A stretch of DNA of 64,000 nt from positions 372,001 through 436,000 of the forward strand of contig JAEYDD010000072.1 of assembly GCA_023404095.1 (NCBI GenBank). Direction: 5' to 3'. Positions 40,345 to 49,881 of the stretch are shown here, piece by piece. Position numbers and translations under genes: made by a program. The notes beneath the pieces were generated by a model that was not told the origin of the DNA, did not search any database, and saw only the letters and a program-made list of their open reading frames with translations. Within the stretch, counting starts at the first letter, position 1. Every line of letters begins with the position of its first letter. Source of the stretch: Pseudomonadota bacterium (GTDB lineage Bacteria > Pseudomonadota > Alphaproteobacteria > Rhizobiales > Rhizobiaceae).

Positions 40345-42842
40345 GCCTTTGCCGCCGGGTTGCCGCTGCCGCCCAGGCGATAGCGATCCGGCCGCAGCCG
40401 GAACAGGATCAAGACCGGTCCGGCAATATAGATAGAAGAGAAGGTGCCGACGGCAATGCCGAACAGCATGGTGAGTGCAAATGCGCGGATGATCTCGCCG
40501 CCGAAGATCGCAAGCGCGGCTAGCGCGATCAGCGTCGTCGCCGCCGTCAGCACCGTGCGCGACAGCGTTTGGCTGATCGACGCATCGATCAGGAGCGGCA
40601 ACGGCATCTGCCGGAAATGCCGCAGGTTTTCGCGGATGCGGTCGTAGACGACAAGGGTGTCGTTCAGCGAATAGCCGACGATGGTGAGAAGGGCGGCAAT
40701 GGAGCCGATATTGAACTCCATCCGCGTCAGCGCGAACAGCCCAACGGTCAGGAGAAGGTCGTGCGCCACCGCGACGATCGCGCCGATGGCGAACTGCCAT
40801 TCGAAACGCGCCCAGATATAGCCGATCAGCGCTGCGAGTGCGATCGCCATGCCGACCGTGGCCGCCCAGATCAGATCTCCGGAGACGGAGGGACCGACGA
40901 CCTCGACCCGGCGGATGTCGTAGCCCGCAGCCTCAAGTTCGCCGCGTGCGACAAGCGCCGAGGTCTGCTCGGCATTCTCCCCGCCGCCCTGCGGCGGGAT
41001 TCGGACCATCGCAGCCGCGCGATCCAGACCGACCCGGACCGTCGCGTCGCCGAGATTGGCCTCGTCGAGACGGCCGACAATATCGGCGGCATCGGCTGCG
41101 CCCTGCGTGGCCCTCACCTCCAGCAGCGAACCGCCGGTGAAATCGATGCCGAGATTGATACCGTTAACGCCGACCAGCAGCGCCACCGCAAGGGCAGCGA
41201 CAGCGGATGCGGCGAAGGTATAGTTGCGGATCGCCATGAAGCGCAGATGCAGGCTGGCGAACAGGCCGGTGCGGACGCTACGGGGCAGGTGCGCGAGGCG
41301 GCGGAGCGAAACCCAGCGCCAGACGAGCCAGCGCGACAGGGTGAACGTCACGAAAAGCGTCGTGAAAATGCCGATGCCGACAGTGACCGCGAAGCCGCGC
41401 ATCGGACCGGAGCCCATGAAGAAAAGCACCAGCACGGCAATCAGCGTGGTGATGCCGGCATCGAGAACCGTGGAGAAGGTGCGCGAGAACGCCGTCGCCA
41501 GAGCGTCGGCCAAGGGGCGGCCGTTGGCCGTTTCCTCGCGCATGCGCTCATAGATCAACACGTTGGAATCGACCGCGATGCCGATGGTCAGGACCATTCC
41601 GGCAATTCCCGGCAGCGTCAGCGGTGTCCCGGCAAGGGAGAGGAGCGCCAGGATGAGCCCGAGATTGAACAGAAGGGCGAGGACCGCGATGACGCCGAAG
41701 GCGCCGTACCAGAAGACCACGAACAGGGCGACGGCAAGTCCCGCCGCACCTACGGCAACCAACGCCGACCGCGCCGACGCGCCACCGAAAGCGGGCTCGA
41801 TCGAGCGCTCCTCGACGACCGTCAGCGAGGCAGGCAACGCCCCGCTGCGCAATACGACCGCAAGGTTTGCCGCACCTTCCGCATCGAAGTCGCCGGAGAT
41901 CTCTCCGCGACCGTCCACGACGGGGGCTGCGATCTCGAATGCGGCCAGGATCTGATCATCCAGAAGCAGTGCCAGCGTGCGTCCGACATTGGCTGCTGTG
42001 GCCTCGGCAAGCCGCCGGCTGGCATCCGGGCTGAGCTGATAGACGACGGAAGCGCCCTCGCCGTCCGTTCCCAACACCATCTCGGCGGAAACGACATCGC
42101 GCGACGTGAAGATGGCGGAGCGGCGAACGAGGTAGCCGACCGGAGGCTCGCCCATCGTGTAGACGACCTCGGTGCCGGGCGGCGGTCCCTCCTCCAGAGC
42201 CTGCTGGACGGAAACGCCTGCTTCGGCGAGCCGCGCGGAGAATACACCGCGCTGGGCGAGGATGTCCTTCAGGCGCTGCGGATCCGAATAGCCGGGGACC
42301 TGGAGAACGATGCGGTCGCGACCGGAACGACGCAGATCGGGATTGACGCCGCCGACTTGGCTGACCCTTTCGCGTACCACGTCCAGCGTGGTTTCAGCCG
42401 CCTCACCGTCGGCAAGGTCGATCGATTCCTGCGTAACGACCAGCTTGACGGCACCGTCGCCGGATGCAGTCACCGTCGTCCCCGGGATCGCTGAAAGTGC
42501 TGCGCGCGCCTCCTCGACCCTGGCGGCATCATTGATGCGCAGGGTGACTTCGCGGCCGGAACCGGCAAGACCAGCATAGGGGATCTTTGCGCTTCTGAGC
42601 GTCTGCCCGACAGCGTTGACGACGGCCAACAGCCGGTCGTCCTCGACATCCGAGCGCTCAATCTTGAGCGTCAGGCCGGCGCCGCCGCTGAGATCGAGGC
42701 CGGGCTGCAGCTTTTGTGCCGACAGCCATTCCGGCAGCGCGTCACGCATGCCGGGCGGCAAAACGCTCGGCAAGAGAACGACAAGACTCGCGACGACGGC
42801 GAGCCAGGCAGCAAGCGTTTTCCAGCGGGCAGGTTGCAGCAT
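40341..42842 (-). CDS. secDF: protein translocase subunit SecDF (fused)
   Basis: The 833-residue inner-membrane protein combines SecD and SecF, which use the proton gradient to help pull exported proteins out of SecYEG. The SecD half begins MLQPARWKTLAAWLAVVASL and has GLDLSGGAGLTLKIE, a large periplasmic region and six helices with GIAGMVLTIGIAVDSNVLIYERMREE. The SecF half begins near RTGLFASLHLRFMAIRNYTF, with LGIDFTGGSLLEVRAT and IVGYSLNDTLVVYDRIRENL. Start ATG 42842 follows GAGAG. It is downstream of yajC and coupled to the Mth938 gene. Confidence 0.96.
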   Translation of the reverse strand: MLQPARWKTLAAWLAVVASLVVLLPSVLPPGMRDALPEWLSAQKLQPGLDLSGGAGLTLKIERSDVEDDRLLAVVNAVGQTLRSAKIPYAGLAGSGREVTLRINDAARVEEARAALSAIPGTTVTASGDGAVKLVVTQESIDLADGEAAETTLDVVRERVSQVGGVNPDLRRSGRDRIVLQVPGYSDPQRLKDILAQRGVFSARLAEAGVSVQQALEEGPPPGTEVVYTMGEPPVGYLVRRSAIFTSRDVVSAEMVLGTDGEGASVVYQLSPDASRRLAEATAANVGRTLALLLDDQILAAFEIAAPVVDGRGEISGDFDAEGAANLAVVLRSGALPASLTVVEERSIEPAFGGASARSALVAVGAAGLAVALFVVFWYGAFGVIAVLALLFNLGLILALLSLAGTPLTLPGIAGMVLTIGIAVDSNVLIYERMREETANGRPLADALATAFSRTFSTVLDAGITTLIAVLVLFFMGSGPMRGFAVTVGIGIFTTLFVTFTLSRWLVWRWVSLRRLAHLPRSVRTGLFASLHLRFMAIRNYTFAASAVAALAVALLVGVNGINLGIDFTGGSLLEVRATQGAADAADIVGRLDEANLGDATVRVGLDRAAAMVRIPPQGGGENAEQTSALVARGELEAAGYDIRRVEVVGPSVSGDLIWAATVGMAIALAALIGYIWARFEWQFAIGAIVAVAHDLLLTVGLFALTRMEFNIGSIAALLTIVGYSLNDTLVVYDRIRENLRHFRQMPLPLLIDASISQTLSRTVLTAATTLIALAALAIFGGEIIRAFALTMLFGIAVGTFSSIYIAGPVLILFRLRPDRYRLGGSGNPAAKA

Positions 42843-42932
42843 TACACTCTCGAAATGCCCGGCAATCCTGCCGGCGGGAAGCCTGATGATACCCGTCCGG
42901 CGGCAGACCGCCACCGGACGGCGACGATCAAA

Positions 42933-43268
42933 TCATTCCTTGACGGGCTCACCCTTGACGCGAACCTCGGTGACGCCGCTGCGCACGACGCGGACCTTCA
43001 TGCCTTCGCCGATTTCGACTTCAAGCTCCTTGTCGTCGATGACCTTCGTCACCTTGCCGACGATGCCGCCGCCGGTCACGATCTGATCGCCGCGGCGGAT
43101 GTTCTTCAACAACTCCTCGCGGCGCTTCATTGCGGCGCGCTGCGGGCGAATGATGAGAAAATACATCACGACGAAAATCAGAAGGAACGGCAGCACGGAC
43201 ATCAGAAGATCCGCACCACCTGCTGCAGGAGCCGGCGCCGTCTGGGCGAAAGCCTCGGTAATGAACAT
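42933..43268 (-). CDS. yajC: preprotein translocase subunit YajC
   Basis: The 111-residue protein has one transmembrane helix at about residues 22-42 (LMSVLPFLLIFVVMYFLIIR) followed by RPQRAAMKRREELLKNIRRG and GDQIVTGGGIVGKVTKVID, the YajC signature. It associates with SecDF. It lies 90 bases upstream of secDF on the same strand and is divergent from the DUF815 ATPase gene, so the 184-base gap contains both promoters. Confidence 0.96.
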   Translation of the reverse strand: MFITEAFAQTAPAPAAGGADLLMSVLPFLLIFVVMYFLIIRPQRAAMKRREELLKNIRRGDQIVTGGGIVGKVTKVIDDKELEVEIGEGMKVRVVRSGVTEVRVKGEPVKE

Positions 43269-43452
43269 TCAAAACTCCTCGAAAACGGGACACACCGGAA
43301 CGAAATGCCCCCGGTGCAGTGCGCGCGACTATAGGCAAGAGCGTTCTGAATGCAACAACACAGCCCCGATCCTGCCGGAAATTCAGGGATTTCTCTCTTT
43401 TCCGCCGTCGTCGCGCGTGCTACCGCGCGGGCACGACAAGGGAGAGAACGAC

Positions 43453-44331
43453 GTGGACAAGACCCAGGACGAACAGATGCAGACGCTGCTGCACGAGCTC
43501 AGCGGACTTCGCACCGCACTGGAAAGGCTCGCAGGGCCGCCGCCGGCCGAAAACGACTGGGAGGCGGCAGACTGCTTCGTCTGGGCGCCGGCGCGCCGGC
43601 ACCTGCAGCCTGTCCCCCGTCCGAACCGGGTGGAGCTACAACTTATCCGGGGCGTCGACCACGTTCGCGACATACTCGCCGACAACACGCTACGCTTCGC
43701 CAAGGGCCTTCCCGCAAACAACGTGCTCCTGTGGGGCGCCCGGGGGATGGGGAAGTCTTCGCTGGTAAAGGCGGTCCATGCGCATACGGCGCAGGAAACG
43801 GGTATTGCGCTCAAGCTCGTCGAGGTGCACCGCGAGGACATCGCCACCCTGCCGACCCTGATGGAGATCCTCAAGGTGGCCCCGGCGCCGGTGATCGTCT
43901 TCTGCGACGACCTGTCATTCGATCACGACGATACCTCCTACAAGTCGCTCAAGGCCGCGCTTGACGGCGGCGTCGAAGGCAGGCCGGACAATGTCATCCT
44001 CTACGCCACATCCAACCGCCGCCACCTGCTGCCGCGCGACATGATGGAAAACGAACAGTCCACCGCCATCAATCCATCCGAGGCGGTAGAGGAAAAGGTG
44101 TCGCTGTCCGACCGGTTCGGCCTCTGGCTGGGCTTCTACAAATGCAGCCAGAGCGAGTATCTTGACATGATCGACAGCTACACGGAACACTTCGGCCTTA
44201 AAGGCGATCGTGCCACGATCCACGCCGAAGCGCTGGAATGGGCGACGACGCGCGGTTCCCGATCCGGCCGCGTCGCATGGCAGTTCATCCAGGATCTCGC
44301 CGGACGGCAGGGAAACGCGCTCGCGAAATAG
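43453..44331 (+). CDS. DUF815-family AAA ATPase
   Basis: The 292-residue protein starts at GTG 43453, with GGGAGA eight bases upstream; longer frames from 43099 cross the yajC promoter and are rejected. Walker A is GARGMGKSSLV, Walker B is PVIVFCDDLSFDHDD, and sensor-like ILYATSNRRHLLPRDM follows. The segment EKVSLSDRFGLWLGFYKCSQ is characteristic of DUF815 ATPases, which are commonly found beside yajC in Rhizobiales. The role is unknown; similarity to DnaC/Orc-like ATPases suggests a loader or remodelling activity. Confidence 0.88.
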   Translation: MDKTQDEQMQTLLHELSGLRTALERLAGPPPAENDWEAADCFVWAPARRHLQPVPRPNRVELQLIRGVDHVRDILADNTLRFAKGLPANNVLLWGARGMGKSSLVKAVHAHTAQETGIALKLVEVHREDIATLPTLMEILKVAPAPVIVFCDDLSFDHDDTSYKSLKAALDGGVEGRPDNVILYATSNRRHLLPRDMMENEQSTAINPSEAVEEKVSLSDRFGLWLGFYKCSQSEYLDMIDSYTEHFGLKGDRATIHAEALEWATTRGSRSGRVAWQFIQDLAGRQGNALAK

Positions 44332-44390
44332 ATACCTCAGACCAGCACCGTTCCGGCCGGCTCTGCCAAAGGTAACCCCCAACGAAATAG

Positions 44391-44424
44391 GGCAGGCGAT
44401 CCAGATGGAGGCGCCTGCCTTTCA
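44391..44424 (+). terminator. Rho-independent terminator of the DUF815 gene
   Basis: GGCAGGCG (44391-44398) and CGCCTGCC (44412-44419) form an eight-base-pair stem followed by TTTCATT, between the converging DUF815 and nlpD-like genes. Confidence 0.65.
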
Positions 44425-44448
44425 TTCATGCGACAGCTGATGCCGCGT

Positions 44449-45957
44449 CTATTCGAGGAACGTCATCGGGTTGACCGCCGACGCGTTCTTGCGGACCTCG
44501 AAGTGGAGCTTCGGGCGGCTGGCACTTCCACTCATCCCCGAAGCGGCCAGCGTCTGTCCGCGCTGCACCTTCTGGCCGCGCTGGACGTTGAGGCTCGAGG
44601 CATGGCCGTAGACCGTGACGGTGCCGTCGTCGTGACGAACCAGGACGGCGTTGCCGAGTTCCTTCAGGCTGCTGCCGGAGTAGATGACCACGCCGTTTTC
44701 CGCTGCCTTGATCGGCGTTCCCTCCGGTACCGATATGTCGATGCCCTCGTTGCGGCTGCCTTCGACGTTCGCGCCGTAACCGGCGATAACAGCGCCGCGA
44801 ACCGGCCAGCGAAACTTGCCGATACCAGTCGATTCGGGCGCGTCGTCGGTAACATCCGTCTTGCTCTCGATTTCAGCAACGGTCTGCTTCTTCTCGACCG
44901 GCGCGTAGGCTTCCGCCTTCTTCTCGACAGGCTCTACAGCCTTCTTCGCGGGAAGCGATGCCGTCATGGTCCGGTCGGGCGCAGCCTCGGACGCGGCCGG
45001 AATGTTCAGCTTCTGACCGACACGGATGGAGGCCCCCGCAATGCCGTTCGCCTTCTTCAGCGCATCGACCGAAACACCGTTCTTCGCAGCGATCTTTGCA
45101 AGCGAATCGCCGGGCTGGACCACATAGCCACCTTCCGGCTTGCCTTCGCCGCCGGCTGCAACCTTGTTCTTGCCGTTGTCGCCGGCGGCCTTGTCGCGGC
45201 CCTTGGCGGAGTTCGGCAGAATGGCAACCTCATCCCCGGCAGTGTTTGCGGGAACCGGCTGCTTGCGATCGGTATTCAGCGCGGTATCGATCGACGCCTT
45301 GGCCGCACTTTGCGCCGTGCCAAAGACAGGAATCGTAATCCTCTGGCCCGGCTCGGCGTCGGACGCGCTCGCCATGCCGTTTGCTTTCAGGATTTCCTTC
45401 TCCGGCACGCCGTAGCGGCTCGACAGGGTCTTCACGCTTTCGCCGGCACGAAGCATCACCACGGGCGCGTTCGCCGTCGACCAGCCGCTGGCGCTTTTTG
45501 CGGGTGCGGCCGCCGGCCGCGCCGGGCGCTCGACAGAGTCGGAGAGCGAGGGCGCCTTTTGCGGCTCGGGCATTGGCTGAGCCATCGCCACGTCCTGGCT
45601 GACCGGCCGGGAGGTGCCGACGGGATCGGCCAGAGCCGTCCGCTGGACATTCATTGGCGTGCTGGCAGCCCGCACGCTCGAGCCGCCGCTGGACGCAGAC
45701 GGAGCCGAGGCCACCGGGGCGGAATAGTCTTGGCTCGAAGCCTGGCTGTAACCGTTCACGTCGCCGCGCGGAACGGCGCTGCCGCCAAACACGGTACGGC
45801 GCGGGATAGATCCGGTCGTCATATCATCGGAAGAGGAAAACAAACCGCCGAAGCGGGTTGCATCGGAACTGCAGCCGGTTGCCACCCCGGCCAGCAACAC
45901 CGCCACGAGCATCCGGGGGGCGGTCCTGGCAAAACTCGGCGATACTCTGTTACGCAT
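44449..45957 (-). CDS. nlpD: NlpD-like lipoprotein with LysM and degenerate M23 domain
   Basis: The 502-residue envelope protein starts MRNRVSPSFARTAPRMLVAV and has a lipobox-like VATGC, so it is probably a lipoprotein. Two LysM peptidoglycan-binding modules are visible (SVKTLSSRYGVPEKEILKAN and GDSLAKIAAKNGVSVDALKK). The C-terminal M23 domain lacks zinc ligands: the usual HxxxD reads NEGID and HxH reads KLH (PKLHFEVRKN). It is therefore likely an NlpD/EnvC-type activator of amidases rather than an endopeptidase. The surE-pcm-nlpD neighbourhood supports the name. The region 45958-46194 after it upstream shows no gene. Confidence 0.8.
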   Translation of the reverse strand: MRNRVSPSFARTAPRMLVAVLLAGVATGCSSDATRFGGLFSSSDDMTTGSIPRRTVFGGSAVPRGDVNGYSQASSQDYSAPVASAPSASSGGSSVRAASTPMNVQRTALADPVGTSRPVSQDVAMAQPMPEPQKAPSLSDSVERPARPAAAPAKSASGWSTANAPVVMLRAGESVKTLSSRYGVPEKEILKANGMASASDAEPGQRITIPVFGTAQSAAKASIDTALNTDRKQPVPANTAGDEVAILPNSAKGRDKAAGDNGKNKVAAGGEGKPEGGYVVQPGDSLAKIAAKNGVSVDALKKANGIAGASIRVGQKLNIPAASEAAPDRTMTASLPAKKAVEPVEKKAEAYAPVEKKQTVAEIESKTDVTDDAPESTGIGKFRWPVRGAVIAGYGANVEGSRNEGIDISVPEGTPIKAAENGVVIYSGSSLKELGNAVLVRHDDGTVTVYGHASSLNVQRGQKVQRGQTLAASGMSGSASRPKLHFEVRKNASAVNPMTFLE

Positions 45958-46194
45958 GTCTAACTTACCCGATCGATACACAACCAACTGTCGTGCAATG
46001 ATTAAAGCGCGTTAGAGTTACCGCCCGGTTAAAACGCCGAAGATCGGCCTATTTTCTTGAGGAGTTGATAACCATGCGCCGCACGCAGGCGACGGGCGGG
46101 ACATCGTGAACCGGCAGCAGGTGGCAAAGATGCAGCAGTGCTGCCCTGGCCGGAACGCCGGTCGTTCGGACGAAATCCAGGAGGGTTATCGGAA

Positions 46195-46815
46195 TCAGAA
46201 GCTGCCCAGATACATCGAGGTGGCGTGCGAAATGGCGGCGGCGCGAATGCCGTCCCTGCTTTGAACGGCAGCGGTGAACGGGGCCAATTGCGGGACGTCG
46301 CGGCGAATCGTATTGGCGCTGGCGAGAATCGTGTCGATGACCGCCGGCGGCTCGCTTCCGCCGTCCTCATCCATCGCGTTCTCCGCATAGGCAAGCGAAC
46401 GCAACGCCGAAACGGCGACCTGGCGGCTGCCGGCATAGCGCGCACTCGTCTGGTCCTGGGGCTGCAGATTGTCGAAGTAGGCGATGTAGGATCGATAGTA
46501 GCTCTTCATGTCGCCTTCATCGCGATAGTGCCGGAACGACACATATTCCCGCTCTTCGAGCGCCGGCGAGACGATGTTGTTGCGCTCGTCCTCGGTCAGG
46601 GCCGGGAGACGCTGGTCGTCGCGCGAGGCTGTCAGCACGAACAAGGCGTCGACCGAAAGGGACACCTGCTCGGAAGGGTCGTGGGAGCCCGCCTTGAACG
46701 AATTCGGGCGGCCGGCATCGACTGCCTCTTCTCCGCCCTTGCCCGCAGCGCGCGCTGCGAGGTTTGCCAGGCTGTCCTGCGTCGCCGTGCCGGCGATCCT
46801 GTTCGAGATTTGCAT
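46195..46815 (-). CDS. hypothetical protein, 206 aa
   Basis: The product starts MQISNRIAGTATQDSLANLA at ATG 46815, chosen because GGAG stands six bases upstream; three earlier in-frame ATGs lie within 18 bases. No family is recognised. A middle part (SVDALFVLTASRDDQRLPAL, EEREYVSFRHYRDEGDMKSY) is rich in aromatic residues and charge, with no signal peptide or transmembrane segment. It ends ISHATSMYLGSF. It stands alone between nlpD-like and pcm genes, with about 240 bases of gene-free sequence on each side. Confidence 0.65.
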   Translation of the reverse strand: MQISNRIAGTATQDSLANLAARAAGKGGEEAVDAGRPNSFKAGSHDPSEQVSLSVDALFVLTASRDDQRLPALTEDERNNIVSPALEEREYVSFRHYRDEGDMKSYYRSYIAYFDNLQPQDQTSARYAGSRQVAVSALRSLAYAENAMDEDGGSEPPAVIDTILASANTIRRDVPQLAPFTAAVQSRDGIRAAAISHATSMYLGSF

Positions 46816-47085
46816 AAGCATCTCCATCGGCACGGTGCGGCGCGATAGTCCGAAAGAAGCCGCCGTGCTGCGACGCGGAATGCGTCCCGGGTACCGGCAT
46901 AGGATGCGAAGCTTGCGCGAGGCTTGCGGAAGTTAATAAGTCGTTAACACTCCATCTCCGGAGATGACCTCATGCTTGGGGTCACGCGGCAAGGTACCTT
47001 CGATCCTAAAGCCGATTGCAGGCACAGCGCCTGACGGCGCGATGCGTGAAATGTTCTGGCATTTTGCTTGGAACGTCGGCGCGGG

Positions 47086-47742
47086 TCAGAGCGCCTGCGC
47101 CAGGTGGGGCACCATCGGCAGATAGGGAACCTGGAAGAGGTCCTCGCGGTCGAAACGGCTGCCGGTCTTGACCAGCTTCAGCATGCGGCATTCCGTATCG
47201 CTGACCATGACCGGCGCCAGCAGCATGCCGCCGGACACGAGCTGCTCGGCGAAAAGCCGCGGCATGGCCGGAAAGGCGGCGGTCACGAAGATGCGGTCGA
47301 AGGTCCCCTCGCCCGGCATGCCGTTGCTGCCGTCGGCCTGGCGGACGACGACGTTGCGGATACCGGCCTTCTCGATGCTCTGCTGCGCCCCGGTAACGAG
47401 CGTTCGATAGCGATCGACGGTGAGTACGCGCTCCGTCAGCCGCCCCATGACGGCTGCGGTAAAGCCACTGCCCGTGCCGACTTCGAGAACGCGCTGTCCG
47501 GCCTTAAGATTGAGCACATGCATGAGGCGGACCGCAAGGTCCACACCCTCGACGAACGAGCCGCATTCGATCGGCAAGAGCCGGCTCGAATAGGCATCAC
47601 CGGCAAATTGCGGCGGGACGAAAAGCGTGCGCGGCGTCTGCTCGACGGCGGTCAGAAGGTCGATGTCGTTGATGCCCTGGCCGCGCAGCCGAAGAGCCAG
47701 TGCGGCGAAGCCTTCCTTTTCAACCACCCGTGCCGTGCCCAA
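47086..47742 (-). CDS. pcm: protein-L-isoaspartate O-methyltransferase
   Basis: The 218-residue enzyme repairs isoaspartyl residues using SAM. The substrate-loop region FVPPQFAGDAYSSRLLPIEC and motif I VLEVGTGSGFTAAVMG are clear, with later RIFVTAAFPAMPRLFAEQL. The start is TTG 47742: GGGAGG stands six bases before it, immediately after the surE stop, and no ATG occurs until far into the conserved domain. It follows surE by 12 bases, the classical surE-pcm pairing. Confidence 0.9.
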   Translation of the reverse strand: MGTARVVEKEGFAALALRLRGQGINDIDLLTAVEQTPRTLFVPPQFAGDAYSSRLLPIECGSFVEGVDLAVRLMHVLNLKAGQRVLEVGTGSGFTAAVMGRLTERVLTVDRYRTLVTGAQQSIEKAGIRNVVVRQADGSNGMPGEGTFDRIFVTAAFPAMPRLFAEQLVSGGMLLAPVMVSDTECRMLKLVKTGSRFDREDLFQVPYLPMVPHLAQAL

Positions 47743-47754
47743 CCGAAACCTCCC

Positions 47755-48510
47755 TTAGCCCAGCGCCCGCTGGACCCTGTCAAGTACCGCGTAGTCCGTC
47801 AGGTCGAGCTTCAGCGGCGTGACCGATATGGCATGGTCACGCACCGCCTGGATGTCCGTGCCCTTGCGGAAATCGCCGTGACGATCGCCGAAGCGGAGCC
47901 AGAAGTAAGGAAAACCGCGTCCATCCATGCGCTCCTCGATCGTGATGCCGAAATCGAGCTTGCCCTGGGACGTTACCTCGATACCGGTCACCGCATCGGC
48001 GGGGCAGTTGGGGAAATTCAGGTTGAAGAAGGTGCCGTCCGGCAGCTCGACGTCCATCAGCCGCCGGATCAGGTCGGGCGCATGGCGCTCTACCACCTCC
48101 CAGGGAACCATGCGGCCATCCGCATGGCGAAACGCCTGGCTGAGTGCCATCGAGCGAATGCCCTGCAGGGTGCCCTCGATGGCGCCGGCGATCGTGCCAG
48201 AATAGGTAACGTCATCGGCCATGTTGGCACCGGCGTTGACGCCGGAGAGCACCAGATCCGGCTTTCCGGGCAGCACCTCGCGAACGGCCATGATGACGCA
48301 ATCCGTAGGCGTGCCGCGAAGCGCGAAACGCCGGTCGTCGACTTTGCGCAGCCTGAGCGGCTCCGACAGCGTCAGGGAATGGGCAAGCCCGCTCTGGTCG
48401 GTTTCCGGGGCGACGATCCAGACGTCGTCGGACAGGCTCCGGGCAATCCGTTCCAGGACGGCGAGACCTTCGGCATGAACGCCGTCGTCGTTGGTCAGCA
48501 GGATGCGCAT
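47755..48510 (-). CDS. surE: 5'/3'-nucleotidase SurE
   Basis: The 251-residue metal-dependent nucleotidase dephosphorylates nucleoside monophosphates and helps stationary-phase survival. The metal-binding start MRILLTNDDGVHAEGLAVLE and the conserved DLVLSGVNAGANMADDVTYS with GTIAGAIEGT are intact. It lies 16 bases after serS and 12 bases before pcm in a leftward operon. Confidence 0.96.
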   Translation of the reverse strand: MRILLTNDDGVHAEGLAVLERIARSLSDDVWIVAPETDQSGLAHSLTLSEPLRLRKVDDRRFALRGTPTDCVIMAVREVLPGKPDLVLSGVNAGANMADDVTYSGTIAGAIEGTLQGIRSMALSQAFRHADGRMVPWEVVERHAPDLIRRLMDVELPDGTFFNLNFPNCPADAVTGIEVTSQGKLDFGITIEERMDGRGFPYFWLRFGDRHGDFRKGTDIQAVRDHAISVTPLKLDLTDYAVLDRVQRALG

Positions 48511-48526
48511 CGCTACCGTAAGCTCC

Positions 48527-49810
48527 TCAGTCAGCCTTCTCGATCTTCTTCAGTCCACCCATGTAAGGCAAGAGCACATCGGGCACGGTCACCGATCCAT
48601 CCTCATTGAGATAGTTCTCGAGGACGGCGATCAGCGCGCGACCGACGGCGGTGCCCGAGCCGTTCAGCGTGTGGACGAATTTCGGGTTCTTGTCGTCCTT
48701 GCTGCGGTAGCGGGCGTTCATGCGGCGGGCCTGGAAGTCGCCGCAGACCGAGCAGGAGGATATCTCGCGGTAGGTATCCTGCCCCGGCAGCCAGACCTCG
48801 ATGTCATAGGTCTTGCGCGCGCCGAAACCCATGTCTCCGGTGCACAGGGTGACGACACGGTAATGCAGGCCGAGACGCTTGAGGATCTCCTCGGCGCAGG
48901 CGCTCATGCGTTCGTGCTCGTCGATCGAGCTTTCCGCATCCGTGATGGAGACCAGTTCGCATTTCATGAACTGGTGCTGGCGCAGCATGCCGCGGGTGTC
49001 GCGTCCGGCAGATCCGGCTTCCGAGCGGAAGCACGGCGTGAGCGCCGTAAAGCGCAGCGGCAGCTTTTCCTGCGGCAGGATCTCCTCGCGCACGAGATTG
49101 GTCAGCGGCACCTCGGCGGTCGGAATCAACCAGCGTCCGTCGGTCGTGCGGAACAGGTCTTCGGCGAATTTCGGCAGCTGGCCGGTGCCGAACATGGCAT
49201 CGTCGCGCACGAGCAGCGGTGGCTGCACTTCGATGTAGCCGTGCTCCTGCGTGTGGGTGTCGAGCATGAACTGGCCGAGCGCGCGTTCGAGCCGGGCAAG
49301 CTGACCCTTCAGGATCGTGAAGCGCGAGCCGGAGATGCGGGCAGCGCCCTCGAAATCCATCCAGCCGAGCGCTTCGCCGATCTCGTAGTGCTCCAGCGGC
49401 TTATGGTTCCAGGCGGGCTTTGCGCCCCACTTGTGCCTCTCGACGTTGTCGCTCTCATCGGCGCCGACGGGAACGTCCTCGAGGGGGATGTTCGGAATGC
49501 GCGACAGTGCGTCGTTGAGCTCGGCGGTGACCTTGCGCTCCTCGTCCTCGGCGGCGGGAAGCTGCGTCTTGATCTCCGCCACCTCGGCCTTGAGCCTTTC
49601 GGCGAGGGCGTTGTCCTTCTGCGCCATCGCCGCGCCGATCTCCTTGGAGGCGGCATTGCGGCGCGACTGCATGTCCTGCGCCTTCTGGATGAGGGCGCGG
49701 CGCGTCTCGTCAAGCGCGATCAGGCTTGCCGAAAGCGGATCCGCGCCCCGCTTGGCGAGGGCGGCATCCAGTGCATCGGCGTTTTCGCGGATCCATTTTA
49801 TGTCAAGCAT
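48527..49810 (-). CDS. serS: seryl-tRNA synthetase
   Basis: The 427-residue class II synthetase charges tRNA-Ser. It has the N-terminal tRNA-binding coiled coil (about residues 30-100, LKAEVAEIKTQLPAAEDEER), class II motif 2 in FRSEAGSAGRDTRGMLRQHQ and motif 3 in LNGSGTAVGRALIAVLENYL. The length is standard. The start MLDIKWIRENADALDAALAK is the usual SerRS N-terminus. It is flanked by tatC and surE. Confidence 0.97.
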   Translation of the reverse strand: MLDIKWIRENADALDAALAKRGADPLSASLIALDETRRALIQKAQDMQSRRNAASKEIGAAMAQKDNALAERLKAEVAEIKTQLPAAEDEERKVTAELNDALSRIPNIPLEDVPVGADESDNVERHKWGAKPAWNHKPLEHYEIGEALGWMDFEGAARISGSRFTILKGQLARLERALGQFMLDTHTQEHGYIEVQPPLLVRDDAMFGTGQLPKFAEDLFRTTDGRWLIPTAEVPLTNLVREEILPQEKLPLRFTALTPCFRSEAGSAGRDTRGMLRQHQFMKCELVSITDAESSIDEHERMSACAEEILKRLGLHYRVVTLCTGDMGFGARKTYDIEVWLPGQDTYREISSCSVCGDFQARRMNARYRSKDDKNPKFVHTLNGSGTAVGRALIAVLENYLNEDGSVTVPDVLLPYMGGLKKIEKAD

Positions 49811-49881
49811 TTTCGCTCCAGGCGTATGTAAGGGGTTATGCCCTGTTCGCCCGACAGCGTGCGCCTGCGCCTGTCATCGGT

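Noticed and set aside
43099..43452. N-terminal extension of the DUF815 ATPase
   Set aside because: The extension crosses the yajC 5' region and has no domain; GTG 43453 has a proper ribosome-binding site.
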